From contig NZ_JAGGLV010000037.1 in the NCBI RefSeq assembly GCF_017874735.1, positions 1-48,293 of the forward strand: a DNA stretch of 48,293 bases. The letters are read 5' to 3'. The notes below the pieces were generated by a model, which was not told where the DNA came from, made no database searches, and was given only the letters and a program-made list of their open reading frames with translations. Shown one piece after another: positions 42,080 through 48,293 of the stretch. The stretch's first letter is position 1. Each line of letters begins with the position of its first letter. Origin of the DNA: Paenibacillus silagei (GTDB taxonomy: Bacteria > Bacillota > Bacilli > Paenibacillales > Paenibacillaceae). A program made the position numbers and the translations under genes.

Positions 42080-43084
42080 TTGAACTCTTACCTCATAAAA
42101 CGTGTGATGGTGCTGTTCCCCGTGCTGATCGGCATGACCCTGATCGTCTTCTCCATTATCCATGCCATTCCGGGTGATCCGGCCGAGACGATTCTCGGCC
42201 AGAAGGCGACCGAGCAATCCAAGCAGGCGCTGCGTAACCAGCTTGGCCTCGACAAGTCCTGGCTGCAGCAATATTTTAATTACATGGGTGATTTGGCCCG
42301 GGGGGACCTCGGGACTTCGATCCGCACCAAAACGCCGATTGCCAAAGAAATCGTACCGTATCTGGCCGCTACGCTGGAGCTGACGGCTGCCAGCATGCTG
42401 TTCGCAACCTTCGTCGGAGTGAACGCCGGTATCCTCAGCGCCTGGAGACAGAACTCCTGGTTTGACTATACGGCGATGATCATCGCGCTCATTGGGGTAT
42501 CGATGCCGATCTTCTGGCTGGGGCTGATGGAGCAGCTGCTCTTCGCGCTGAAGCTGCACTGGCTGCCGTCCATCGGCAGGATGGACCAGCGCAATCCGGT
42601 GGAGACGATAACCAACCTGTACGTGCTGGATACGATTCTGGCCGGACGGTGGGACCAGCTGTGGACGGTCATTAAGCATCTCATTCTGCCGAGTATTGCA
42701 CTTGGCACGATTCCGATGGCGATCATTGCCCGGATGACCCGCTCCAGTATGCTGGAGGTGATGAATTCCGATTATATCCGTACAGCCAAGGCCAAGGGTA
42801 TGTCGCAGTTCCTCGTGGTCTATAAGCATGCGCTGAAGAATGCACTGATTCCGGTGCTGACAGTAATCGGTCTGCAGACGGGGGCGCTGCTCGGAGGGGC
42901 GGTGCTGACCGAGACGATTTTCGCCTGGCCCGGGGTAGGGCGTTATATCTTCGAAGCGATCAGCTCGCGGGATTATCCGGTGATCCAGACCGGGATTCTG
43001 ATTATTGCCTTTATCTTTGTGGTCATCAATCTGCTGGTGGATCTGCTGTATGCCGCTATCGATCCGCGCATCAATTACAAGTGA
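42080..43084 (+). CDS. oppB: ABC transporter permease, DppB/OppB type
   Basis: A 334-residue permease with about six membrane segments. The end of the ABC-permease EAA loop is in MLEVMNSDYIRTAKAKGMSQF and the following LKNALIPVLTVIGLQTGALLGGAVLTETIFAWPG. TTG start with GGAAGGTG. Together with OppC it forms the membrane pore. Confidence 0.93.
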   Translation: MNSYLIKRVMVLFPVLIGMTLIVFSIIHAIPGDPAETILGQKATEQSKQALRNQLGLDKSWLQQYFNYMGDLARGDLGTSIRTKTPIAKEIVPYLAATLELTAASMLFATFVGVNAGILSAWRQNSWFDYTAMIIALIGVSMPIFWLGLMEQLLFALKLHWLPSIGRMDQRNPVETITNLYVLDTILAGRWDQLWTVIKHLILPSIALGTIPMAIIARMTRSSMLEVMNSDYIRTAKAKGMSQFLVVYKHALKNALIPVLTVIGLQTGALLGGAVLTETIFAWPGVGRYIFEAISSRDYPVIQTGILIIAFIFVVINLLVDLLYAAIDPRINYK

Positions 43085-43097
43085 GGGGGAGCAGCTA

Positions 43098-43991
43098 ATG
43101 GGACAGGCAGCACTACAGGCTCCACCTCCTAAGGCTCCGGCGGATCAAGCCTCCGGCCCCTGGCGCGATGCATGGAAGGCCTTCCGCAAGAACAAGACGG
43201 CCATGGCCGGGCTTGGCATTATCCTGTTCTTTGTACTGATTGCGCTGCTCGCGCCATGGATTGCCCCGTATGATTTCAAGGCCCAGCAGCTGGTGAACCG
43301 CCTGAAGCCGCCGTCGGCAGAGCATTGGTTCGGTACGGATGATCTGGGGCGGGATCTGTTCACCCGGGTAATCTATGGGGCGCGGATTTCACTCTGGGTG
43401 GGATTCTTTTCCGTAATCGGCTCGATCATTGTCGGCACTGCGCTGGGCATCCTCGCCGGATACTACGGCAAATGGATGGATATGATCATCTCCCGTCTGT
43501 TTGACATTTTGCTGGCTTTCCCGAGTATTCTGCTGGCCATCGCTATTGTAGCTATTCTGGGACCTTCCTTGCAGAATGCGCTCTACGCGATTGCCATCGT
43601 CAACATTCCGACCTATGGCCGGCTGGTCCGGGCCAAGGTGCTGAGCCTGAAGTCCGAGGAGTACATTACGGCGGCCAGGGCCATCGGGATGAAGAACGGG
43701 AGGATTCTGTTCAGCCACATCCTGCCGAACAGCCTGACGCCGATCATTGTTCAAGGCACTCTTGGCGTCGCGACAGCCATCATTGAAGCCGCTGCCCTGG
43801 GCTTCCTTGGACTGGGCGCTCAGCCGCCGGACCCGGAATGGGGCAAGATGCTCTCCGATTCCCGCCAGTTTATCCAGAAGGCCCCCTGGACCGTGGTGTT
43901 CCCGGGCCTGTCTATCATGCTGACGGTCCTCGGCTTCAACCTGATGGGCGACGGCCTGCGGGATGTGCTGGACCCGCGGATGAAGAATTAA
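43098..43991 (+). CDS. oppC: ABC transporter permease, DppC/OppC type
   Basis: A 297-residue permease, with a Pro/Ala-rich N-terminal tail and six membrane segments. It has WFGTDDLGRDLFTRVIYGARISL, the SLKSEEYITAARAIGMKNGRI EAA-loop region and GFLGLGAQPPDPEWGKML. The ATG at 43098 follows GAGGGGGA. It completes the oppDFABC set. Confidence 0.93.
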   Translation: MGQAALQAPPPKAPADQASGPWRDAWKAFRKNKTAMAGLGIILFFVLIALLAPWIAPYDFKAQQLVNRLKPPSAEHWFGTDDLGRDLFTRVIYGARISLWVGFFSVIGSIIVGTALGILAGYYGKWMDMIISRLFDILLAFPSILLAIAIVAILGPSLQNALYAIAIVNIPTYGRLVRAKVLSLKSEEYITAARAIGMKNGRILFSHILPNSLTPIIVQGTLGVATAIIEAAALGFLGLGAQPPDPEWGKMLSDSRQFIQKAPWTVVFPGLSIMLTVLGFNLMGDGLRDVLDPRMKN

Positions 43992-44012
43992 ATCTGAATA
44001 GAAGGTATTAGC

Positions 44013-44063
44013 AAGGGCTGTTCCAAGCCATATTAATGGCTGCTTGGGGCAGCTCTTGTTTTG
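44013..44063 (+). terminator. Terminator of the peptide transporter operon
   Basis: AAGGGCTGTTCCAAGCC pairs with GGCTGCTTGGGGCAGCTCTT, followed by TTGTTTT. Confidence 0.75.
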
Positions 44064-44082
44064 ATGGAAGGTGGTTTCCTGT

Positions 44083-44273
44083 GTTAGTTGCAGAATGTAC
44101 ACTTAAAAGCAGCCAAAAGGCATAGTTTCATCTTCTAACTGTATTCTGTACAACTAAATCTGCCCAATTAGCTGATAAACGGGAGAAGGCTGCCTTTTAA
44201 ATGTACGAAATACAACTAAACGTGAGAAGGGTTAGGAATCGGGCATTTTAGTTGTACGAATTGCAATTAAGCC
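44083..44273. repeat. Palindromic repeat cluster, four copies at about 50-60 bp
   Basis: Four copies of a palindrome near TTTAGTTGTACGAATTGCAA: 44083-44107, 44137-44158, 44196-44220 and 44246-44270; the second and third are in inverted orientation. Centres are at about 44095, 44148, 44209 and 44258. It precedes the ECF sigma operon. It is not coding. Confidence 0.75.
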
Positions 44274-44464
44274 AACCCCGTCCTGTCCTCGGGTCAGGGC
44301 TAAACCTTAGTTCAGAATTAGCCCAACGTGGTTCCCAAATGGGAGATTCGTTTCTCAGCGTTCTGTGAACCGAAGCCCTACTTTTCCCAAAAATAACTTT
44401 GTGAATTTTCGAACAATATCTGAAACGCTTCGTAATGTAGGTTGAAAGGGTGGGCGGAGAACAG
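44274..44464 (+). promoter_or_regulatory. ECF-type promoter upstream of the sigma operon
   Basis: GAAC (44411-44414), a spacer of 16 bp and CGTA (44431-44434) match the -35/-10 form used by many ECF sigma factors (AAC/CGT), so self-regulation is plausible. GGAG at 44455-44458 is the ribosome binding site for the sigma gene. The 44274-44400 part shows nothing recognisable beyond GC-rich text. Confidence 0.55.
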
Positions 44465-45019
44465 ATGATGACCGACAAACAGCTCGTTGAAGGATGCAAG
44501 TCCGGTCAACAAGAGCATCTTGAGTTTCTCATTGTCAGGTATAGGGATGATTTATACCGGTTCTGCCGCCATCTTACCTTGAACCGGCAGGATGCGGAGG
44601 ATTTGTTCCAGGAGGTATGGGTACGTGTGCTCCGCAAGCTGGAGAAGTATGATGCAGAGCGTCCCTTTAAGCCTTGGCTGTTCCAGGTGGCCTTCAACAT
44701 GTACCGTGACCGCTACCGGAAGTGGAAAAGCGTGTATGTCCTTTGGACCTGGTTGTCCTCGGATGCGGAGCTTATACATATTAGAGACCCGGCTCCACTG
44801 GCAGAAGAGGATCTGCTGCGGCATGAGGAGCACCGGCTCCTGGAGGAATGCCTGCGGAGTCTGCCCAAACGTTACCTTGCCCCTCTCGTACTGTATTACT
44901 ATGAGGAGTTCAGCTATGAGGGCATAGCGGAGGTGCTGGGAGTTCCCCTCGGAACTGTCAAATCCCGATTGAATCATGGCAAGAAGCTGCTGCACAAGCT
45001 AATGAAGGAGATGAACTAA
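44465..45019 (+). CDS. ECF sigma factor (sigma-70 family)
   Basis: A 184-residue sigma factor. Region 2 is about residues 20-90 (DDLYRFCRHLTLNRQDAEDLFQ with EVWVRVLRKLEKY and FKPWLFQVAFNMYRDRYRK) and region 4 is about 125-180 (LPKRYLAPLVLYYYEEFSYEG, IAEVLGVPLGTVKSRLNHGK). It redirects RNA polymerase to a GAAC/CGTA-type promoter, likely its own. GGAG sits 6 bp before ATG 44465; a GTG at 44450 is also in frame. The gene at 45020 starts directly after its stop and is the candidate anti-sigma factor. Confidence 0.93.
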   Translation: MMTDKQLVEGCKSGQQEHLEFLIVRYRDDLYRFCRHLTLNRQDAEDLFQEVWVRVLRKLEKYDAERPFKPWLFQVAFNMYRDRYRKWKSVYVLWTWLSSDAELIHIRDPAPLAEEDLLRHEEHRLLEECLRSLPKRYLAPLVLYYYEEFSYEGIAEVLGVPLGTVKSRLNHGKKLLHKLMKEMN

Positions 45020-45340
45020 ATGAAGGAGTCCGGAGACGAAGACCGGCTGCTGACGGAATATGTCAATCTGCCGCTCACGCCATCACCAGAGCTTGTCTCT
45101 AATACGATTCGGCGGATTCACGGGCGCAGAAGAATGGTAATCCTTTCCGGGTTAATGGTCCTGCAATGGCTGGTATTCCTGGTGCTGGGATTGTATTTCC
45201 TGGCCGGTCCGGCTGCCATGCAATGGAAGATCAGCATGGGGCTGCTGTTCATCCTTTCTCCAATGGTCGCCGGAACATTGCTGTTGTACAGTACTATGGG
45301 AGGCGGGAGAGGGTCTTATGAAAGCTCACTTAACCGTTGA
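45020..45340 (+). CDS. Small membrane protein, candidate anti-sigma factor
   Basis: A 106-residue protein with a soluble N-terminal segment of about 35 residues (MKESGDEDRLLTEYVNLPLT) and two membrane segments (about 38-60 and 70-92). Its start follows the sigma factor's stop codon without a gap. Anti-sigma factors of ECF systems are commonly encoded in this place with an N-terminal cytoplasmic part and one or more membrane segments; it has no zinc-binding HxxxCxxC motif, so the assignment is inferred from context. Confidence 0.6.
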   Translation: MKESGDEDRLLTEYVNLPLTPSPELVSNTIRRIHGRRRMVILSGLMVLQWLVFLVLGLYFLAGPAAMQWKISMGLLFILSPMVAGTLLLYSTMGGGRGSYESSLNR

Positions 45341-45695
45341 GAAATTTGTTTTTTGGGCGCTTACAGCAACCATCCTGGTAAGCTGTATTGTGCTGGGGTA
45401 CGCTATAAGCCCCTATATGGGCGAGTTTATGGAGGAGAATCTGACCTGGCTCATCGTGATAAGCCTGTTGGCCCTGCTGTTCCTGGGGCTGAATGTGCTA
45501 ATCGCGGTATTCATTTATAAAGATGCCTCGCGGCGGCGGATGAATGCCTGGCTGTGGGTGACTGCGGTCATCTATATCCCTAATTTCATCGGTCTGATCC
45601 TGTATCTCCTGGCAAGGAAACAGCATCACATTCACATAGCATCTAATGCAGGCAATGAGGGTATCCGTTGTCCGCACTGCGGCCATCTAATCTAA
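45318..45695 (+). CDS. Membrane protein with PLDc_N-like region and CxxC tail
   Basis: A 125-residue protein with three membrane segments (about 10-32, 40-62 and 77-98) and the FIYKDASRRRMNAWLWVTAV plus PNFIGLILYLLAR pattern seen in PLDc_N-like membrane domains. The C-terminus ends IRCPHCGHLI, one half of a zinc ribbon. It overlaps the upstream gene by 23 bp, so the two are translationally coupled. It may be a regulator or effector of the ECF system; function unknown. Confidence 0.6.
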   Translation: MKAHLTVEKFVFWALTATILVSCIVLGYAISPYMGEFMEENLTWLIVISLLALLFLGLNVLIAVFIYKDASRRRMNAWLWVTAVIYIPNFIGLILYLLARKQHHIHIASNAGNEGIRCPHCGHLI

Positions 45696-45715
45696 ACCGG
45701 GGGAGTGTTAGGGAT

Positions 45716-46096
45716 ATGAAGAATAAATGGATGAAAATGGGTATTTTTATCATCATGGCGTCGGTGCTGCTGACTTCCTGTGACAAGAAAATAATGTACG
45801 TCGGGTCCAGTACGAAGAGCAAAATAAGCGGCTCCTACAAGCTTTTTACGGGCACAGAGGAGAAGAAGCTGAGCATGAAAAGCGGCGAAACGATCAGCAT
45901 CGATTACAAATCCAAGGTGGAAAAGGGTCGGCTGTCCATGAAGTTATACGGGCCGGATAATGAGGTGCTTACTGAACTGGCAACCAATGAATCAGGTACC
46001 GAGAAGGTGGAAGCCGGGAAGGACGGGAAATACAGGATTGAAATCAAGGGGCAAGATGCCAAGGGAAGCTTCAAGGTTGCTTTCAAGGTCGAATAA
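45716..46096 (+). CDS. Small lipoprotein of the ECF operon
   Basis: A 126-residue lipoprotein. The signal peptide ends with LLTSC (C22 lipidated), then a beta-rich domain of about 100 residues with YKLFTGTEEKKLSMKSGETIS and KYRIEIKGQDAKGSFKVAFKV, a small sandwich. The ATG at 45716 follows a GGGGGAG-type site. It closes the ECF operon, and may be a signal-sensing or envelope-protecting component. No known family recognised. Confidence 0.7.
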   Translation: MKNKWMKMGIFIIMASVLLTSCDKKIMYVGSSTKSKISGSYKLFTGTEEKKLSMKSGETISIDYKSKVEKGRLSMKLYGPDNEVLTELATNESGTEKVEAGKDGKYRIEIKGQDAKGSFKVAFKVE

Positions 46097-46144
46097 CTGG
46101 AACTATATAGATTGAACTAAAAAATTTAAGTTAAAGGAAAAGTG

Positions 46145-46278
46145 GCGGAGGGGAATTTTGGAACTGGAGGAGCGGTAGCGACCGCCTTTGTCTACGGATT
46201 TCAACCGTTAAAAAAGGTATAAAATCATGAAATCTGTAGACAACAGCGGCCGGAAGTCCAAAACTTCTCTGGAGTCAC
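46145..46278 (+). ncRNA. Covarying hairpin element, copy 3
   Basis: Core stem GTCTACGGATTTC (46190-46202) with GAAATCTGTAGAC (46229-46241), one wobble pair, 26-nt loop. A small hairpin GCGGT/ACCGC with an AGCG loop precedes it. Outer stem GGAATTTTGG (46152-46161) with CCAAAACTTC (46258-46267), with one mismatch. Flanks add CTATATAGATTGAACTAA (46103-46120) with TTAGTTCAATTTATATAG (46303-46320), 17 of 18 pairs, unique to this locus. Confidence 0.75.
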
Positions 46279-46350
46279 GGCTAATTCCAAAACATAAAAA
46301 CATTAGTTCAATTTATATAGCGAGAAGATTATTGCAGATAGCCTTAGAAC

Positions 46351-46386
46351 AGGCCTCTTCCCTATACATAGGGCGGGGGTTTTTTG
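46351..46386 (+). terminator. Terminator-like hairpin before the mod promoter
   Basis: CCCTAT (46360-46365) and ATAGGG (46368-46373) with flanking CCTC/GGGGG pairing are followed by a T run. It may end the upstream element transcript or be an independent structure. Confidence 0.5.
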
Positions 46387-46438
46387 TTGTATGGATTAGG
46401 GGAGTCCCTATTTTGTTAGGATTTATATGTTTTGGGGT

Positions 46439-46497
46439 CCCCGCAAAGTACCTGAGTCATCATCGAAGCTAAAGCTGCACTTTGTGGGGGTGTTTTG
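46439..46497 (+). terminator. Long-stem hairpin before modA
   Basis: CCCCGCAAAGT (46439-46449) pairs with ACTTTGTGGGG (46479-46489) around a 29-nt loop; GTGTTTTG follows. It precedes the modA promoter, so it is probably a terminator or an independent small RNA. Confidence 0.5.
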
Positions 46498-46539
46498 ATA
46501 CTAATTATAACTAAACATATACAAACATAATCAAATGCA

Positions 46540-46568
46540 TTGTATAATTCGATTTAACTTGCTAGAAT
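46540..46568 (+). promoter_or_regulatory. Sigma-A promoter of modAB
   Basis: TTGTAT (46540-46545), 17-bp spacer, TAGAAT (46563-46568). Initiation near 46575 excludes the ATG at 46569 as the modA start and supports the GTG at 46608. Confidence 0.75.
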
Positions 46569-46607
46569 ATGATCAAAATAAAGAATAGAGATTGGGAGGT
46601 ATGGAGT

Positions 46608-47390
46608 GTGCTGAAGAAGTGGTTAGCGGGATTGTTGGTGCTGCTTATGGTGGCGGGCGTGTCGGCGGGTTCAGCAGGAGATGTTGAGGCGGCAGTGAAG
46701 AAGACGGAGATTATTGTCTCCGCAGCAGCGAGTCTGCAGGATAGTCTGGACAAGATTGCTGTGCAGTATGAGAAGCAGCATCCTGAGATTAAGCTGGTGT
46801 TCAATTATGGCGCCTCAGGTACGCTGCAGAAGCAGATTGAGCAGGGAGCACCGGCCGACTTGTTCTTCTCGGCAGGCGATAAGCAGATGAACGCGCTGGT
46901 GGATAAAGGGTTGATTGCAGACCACAAGGCGCTGCTGAAGAATCAATTGGTCGCCGTTGTGCCTTCCGATTCGAACACGAAGCTTACAACCATTACTGAC
47001 CTTACCGCTCCAGCCTTCAAAAAGGTAGCCGTAGGCCAGCCGGAATCGGTACCAGCCGGACAATACGCTCAGCAGTCCTTGACCGCGAAGAAGGTATGGG
47101 ATACGCTGCAAAGCAAGCTGGTCTTCGCTAAGGATGTCCGTCAGGTGCTGTCTTATGTGGAGACAGGCAATGCAGATGCCGGGTTCGTCTACAAGACGGA
47201 CGCGTTAACCTCGAATAAGGTGAAGATCGCCCTGACGGTGGGCGGCCATGTACACAAGGCGATTAACTATCCGGTGGGCATTGTTAAGGATTCGAAGCAT
47301 CAGGCGGAGGCCAAAGCGTTCTACAGCTATGTGCAGACTGCTGCCGCAAGCTCGGTCTTTACTGGCTACGGGTTTCAATTGGCGAAATAA
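46608..47390 (+). CDS. modA: Molybdate ABC transporter substrate-binding protein
   Basis: A 260-residue secreted binding protein. A signal peptide (about 1-28, LLVLLMVAGVSAGSAGDVEA) has no lipobox. The mature domain starts KKTEIIVSAAASLQDSLDKI, with NYGASGTLQKQIEQGAPADL and FFSAGDKQMNAL, the molybdate-pocket pattern of the ModA family, and VETGNADAGFVYKTDAL. It should bind molybdate or tungstate. The GTG at 46608 follows GGGAGGT and the promoter at 46540-46568. The next gene is modB. Confidence 0.93.
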   Translation: MLKKWLAGLLVLLMVAGVSAGSAGDVEAAVKKTEIIVSAAASLQDSLDKIAVQYEKQHPEIKLVFNYGASGTLQKQIEQGAPADLFFSAGDKQMNALVDKGLIADHKALLKNQLVAVVPSDSNTKLTTITDLTAPAFKKVAVGQPESVPAGQYAQQSLTAKKVWDTLQSKLVFAKDVRQVLSYVETGNADAGFVYKTDALTSNKVKIALTVGGHVHKAINYPVGIVKDSKHQAEAKAFYSYVQTAAASSVFTGYGFQLAK

Positions 47391-47419
47391 GTAACTTCTA
47401 TTAGATAGGGTGAAAAGAG

Positions 47420-48082
47420 ATGGAGATCAATTGGACCGACTTTTTCGCCCCGGTCTGGCTGTCCATCAAGATTGCGGTATTAACCAGTATGATCGTGTTC
47501 CTGCTGGCCACACTGGCTGCCCGGAAGATGGCGGGACGCCGGTTCTTCGGACACAGTCTGGTCGAAACGGTCCTGCTGCTGCCGCTGGTGCTGCCGCCAA
47601 CCGTGGTCGGCTTCGTCCTGCTGGTGATCCTCGGACGGCGGAGCTGGATCGGCAGGCTGTATGAACAGTTCACGGAGCAAACGATTCTGTTCACCTGGGG
47701 GGCGGCAGTCATTGCCGCTGTTGTGGTTGCTTTTCCGCTGGTATACCGCACGGTCAAGGCAGGCTTCGAAGGGGTAGAGAAGGACCTTGAGGATGCAGCG
47801 AGGGCGCAGGGAGCCAGCGAGCTTCAGGTGCTGCGCTATGTGACCCTGCCGCTGGCCGGGCGTTCACTGGCTGCCGGTTATGTCCTCGGCTTCGCCCGCG
47901 GGCTGGGCGAGTTCGGGGCAACGATTATGGTGGCGGGCAATATTCCGGGACGCACCCAGACCGTGCCTACCGCGATCTATGTAGCGGTGGATGGCGGCAA
48001 TATGACGCTGGCCTGGATGTGGGTCGGCTCGATCATTGTCATCTCCGCACTTATGCTGATGTTCGTGAACCGCCGTACCTGA
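47420..48082 (+). CDS. modB: Molybdate ABC transporter permease
   Basis: A 220-residue permease with about five membrane segments. Family features: LLLPLVLPPTVVGFVLLVILGR, the EAA loop DLEDAARAQGASELQVLRYVTLPLA and GFARGLGEFGATIMVAGNIPG. It should form the membrane channel for the ModA ligand. A terminator follows at 48105, and no ModC ATPase is encoded in the window, so the ATPase must be elsewhere, as in Bacillus subtilis yvgL-yvgM. Confidence 0.93.
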   Translation: MEINWTDFFAPVWLSIKIAVLTSMIVFLLATLAARKMAGRRFFGHSLVETVLLLPLVLPPTVVGFVLLVILGRRSWIGRLYEQFTEQTILFTWGAAVIAAVVVAFPLVYRTVKAGFEGVEKDLEDAARAQGASELQVLRYVTLPLAGRSLAAGYVLGFARGLGEFGATIMVAGNIPGRTQTVPTAIYVAVDGGNMTLAWMWVGSIIVISALMLMFVNRRT

Positions 48083-48104
48083 CGGCTTAGCTTAACAAGG
48101 GTAA

Positions 48105-48147
48105 CCCCCGTCCTCACCGGAATTTCCGGTGAAGGCGGGGGCTTTTT
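48105..48147 (+). terminator. Terminator of modAB
   Basis: CCCCCGTCCTCACCGG pairs with CCGGTGAAGGCGGGGG around a 6-nt loop, followed by CTTTTT. Confidence 0.9.
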
Positions 48148-48187
48148 GCGGTAAACCGGCTGTAGAGCAATTGGCTGGTGTGTGTGG

Positions 48188-48293
48188 TGAGCAGGCCGAA
48201 TGTAATCGAAAAACCGACCACATTCGGCGTTGCGCGGGCGCGTGGAGCAAATGTAATCGAAAAACCGACCATAATGTGCGTTGCGGAGGCACG
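48188..48293. repeat. Second copy of repeat family A at the window end
   Basis: Two units with GGCCGAATGTAATCGAAAAA and CCGACCACATTCGG, then GGAGCAAATGTAATCG and CCGACCATAATG; the AATGTAATCG elements start at 48199 and 48250, period 51. The window ends inside the array, so its length is unknown. Confidence 0.88.

Noticed and set aside
16171..46278. A transposon-derived MITE for the three-copy element
   Set aside because: No shared terminal inverted repeats or direct target duplications are seen; the complementary ends are different at each locus. Not fully excluded.
46227..46472. An 81-residue frame in the region of hairpin element copy 3
   Set aside because: It begins inside the structured element and crosses a terminator-like hairpin; no ribosome binding site.

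Overview
The window looks like the chromosome of a Paenibacillus-type Gram-positive (inferred, not proven). Reasons: strong AGGAGG-type ribosome binding sites with frequent GTG/TTG starts, moderately high GC coding regions, secreted glycosidases with PA14 and discoidin domains, a BY-kinase-style capsule system, a c-di-GMP riboswitch, and many non-coding intergenic repeat arrays. I see no rRNA, tRNA, CRISPR array, phage or insertion sequence.

Layout. 1-521: a non-coding tandem repeat array and two strong hairpins. 522-3392: a GH20-type hexosaminidase divergent from an AraC regulator. 3466-3724: a promoter, operator-like palindrome and a 62-residue Cys-containing protein. 4032-6337: a NarL-type two-component system. 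6405-6760: a 52-bp tandem array. 7006-22053: a Wzx/Wzy-type exopolysaccharide (EPS) locus with co-polymerase, BY-kinase ATPase, GalU, priming sugar transferase, six glycosyltransferases, two Wzy/ligase-like proteins, one flippase and UDP-glucose dehydrogenase. 22130-22450: a 51-bp tandem array. 23064-31474: ManC, two secreted GH26 mannanases with PA14 domains, and a membrane-anchored putative glycosidase with a discoidin domain; the first mannanase is preceded by a clear c-di-GMP-I riboswitch and the second by a different, unidentified structured leader. 31604-38035: a CPA1-type antiporter, Dps, an AIM24 protein with a coiled-coil membrane protein, an M50-like peptidase, an unknown 227-residue protein and a WYL regulator. 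38295-43991: an oppDFABC-type peptide transporter. 44465-46096: an ECF sigma operon. 46608-48082: modAB. The window ends in the same repeat family that opens it.

How the genes fit together. GalU, Ugd and ManC would supply UDP-glucose, UDP-glucuronate and GDP-mannose; the sugar transferase starts the unit on undecaprenyl phosphate, the glycosyltransferases extend it, Wzx flips it, Wzy polymerises it and the Wzz/BY-kinase pair sets length. The gene order resembles Paenibacillus EPS (paenan-type) loci as I remember them. The mannanases next to ManC suggest that c-di-GMP controls enzymes that trim or release the cell's own mannose-containing polymer.

Most notable non-coding signal: a roughly 135-nt element present three times (16171-16303, 22851-22986, 46145-46278) whose stems are kept by compensatory base changes, and whose locus-specific flanks are also complementary. 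This is what a structured RNA or a transcribed hairpin element would look like. Second, several tandem arrays with at least two distinct sequence families all have a period of about 51-52 bp.
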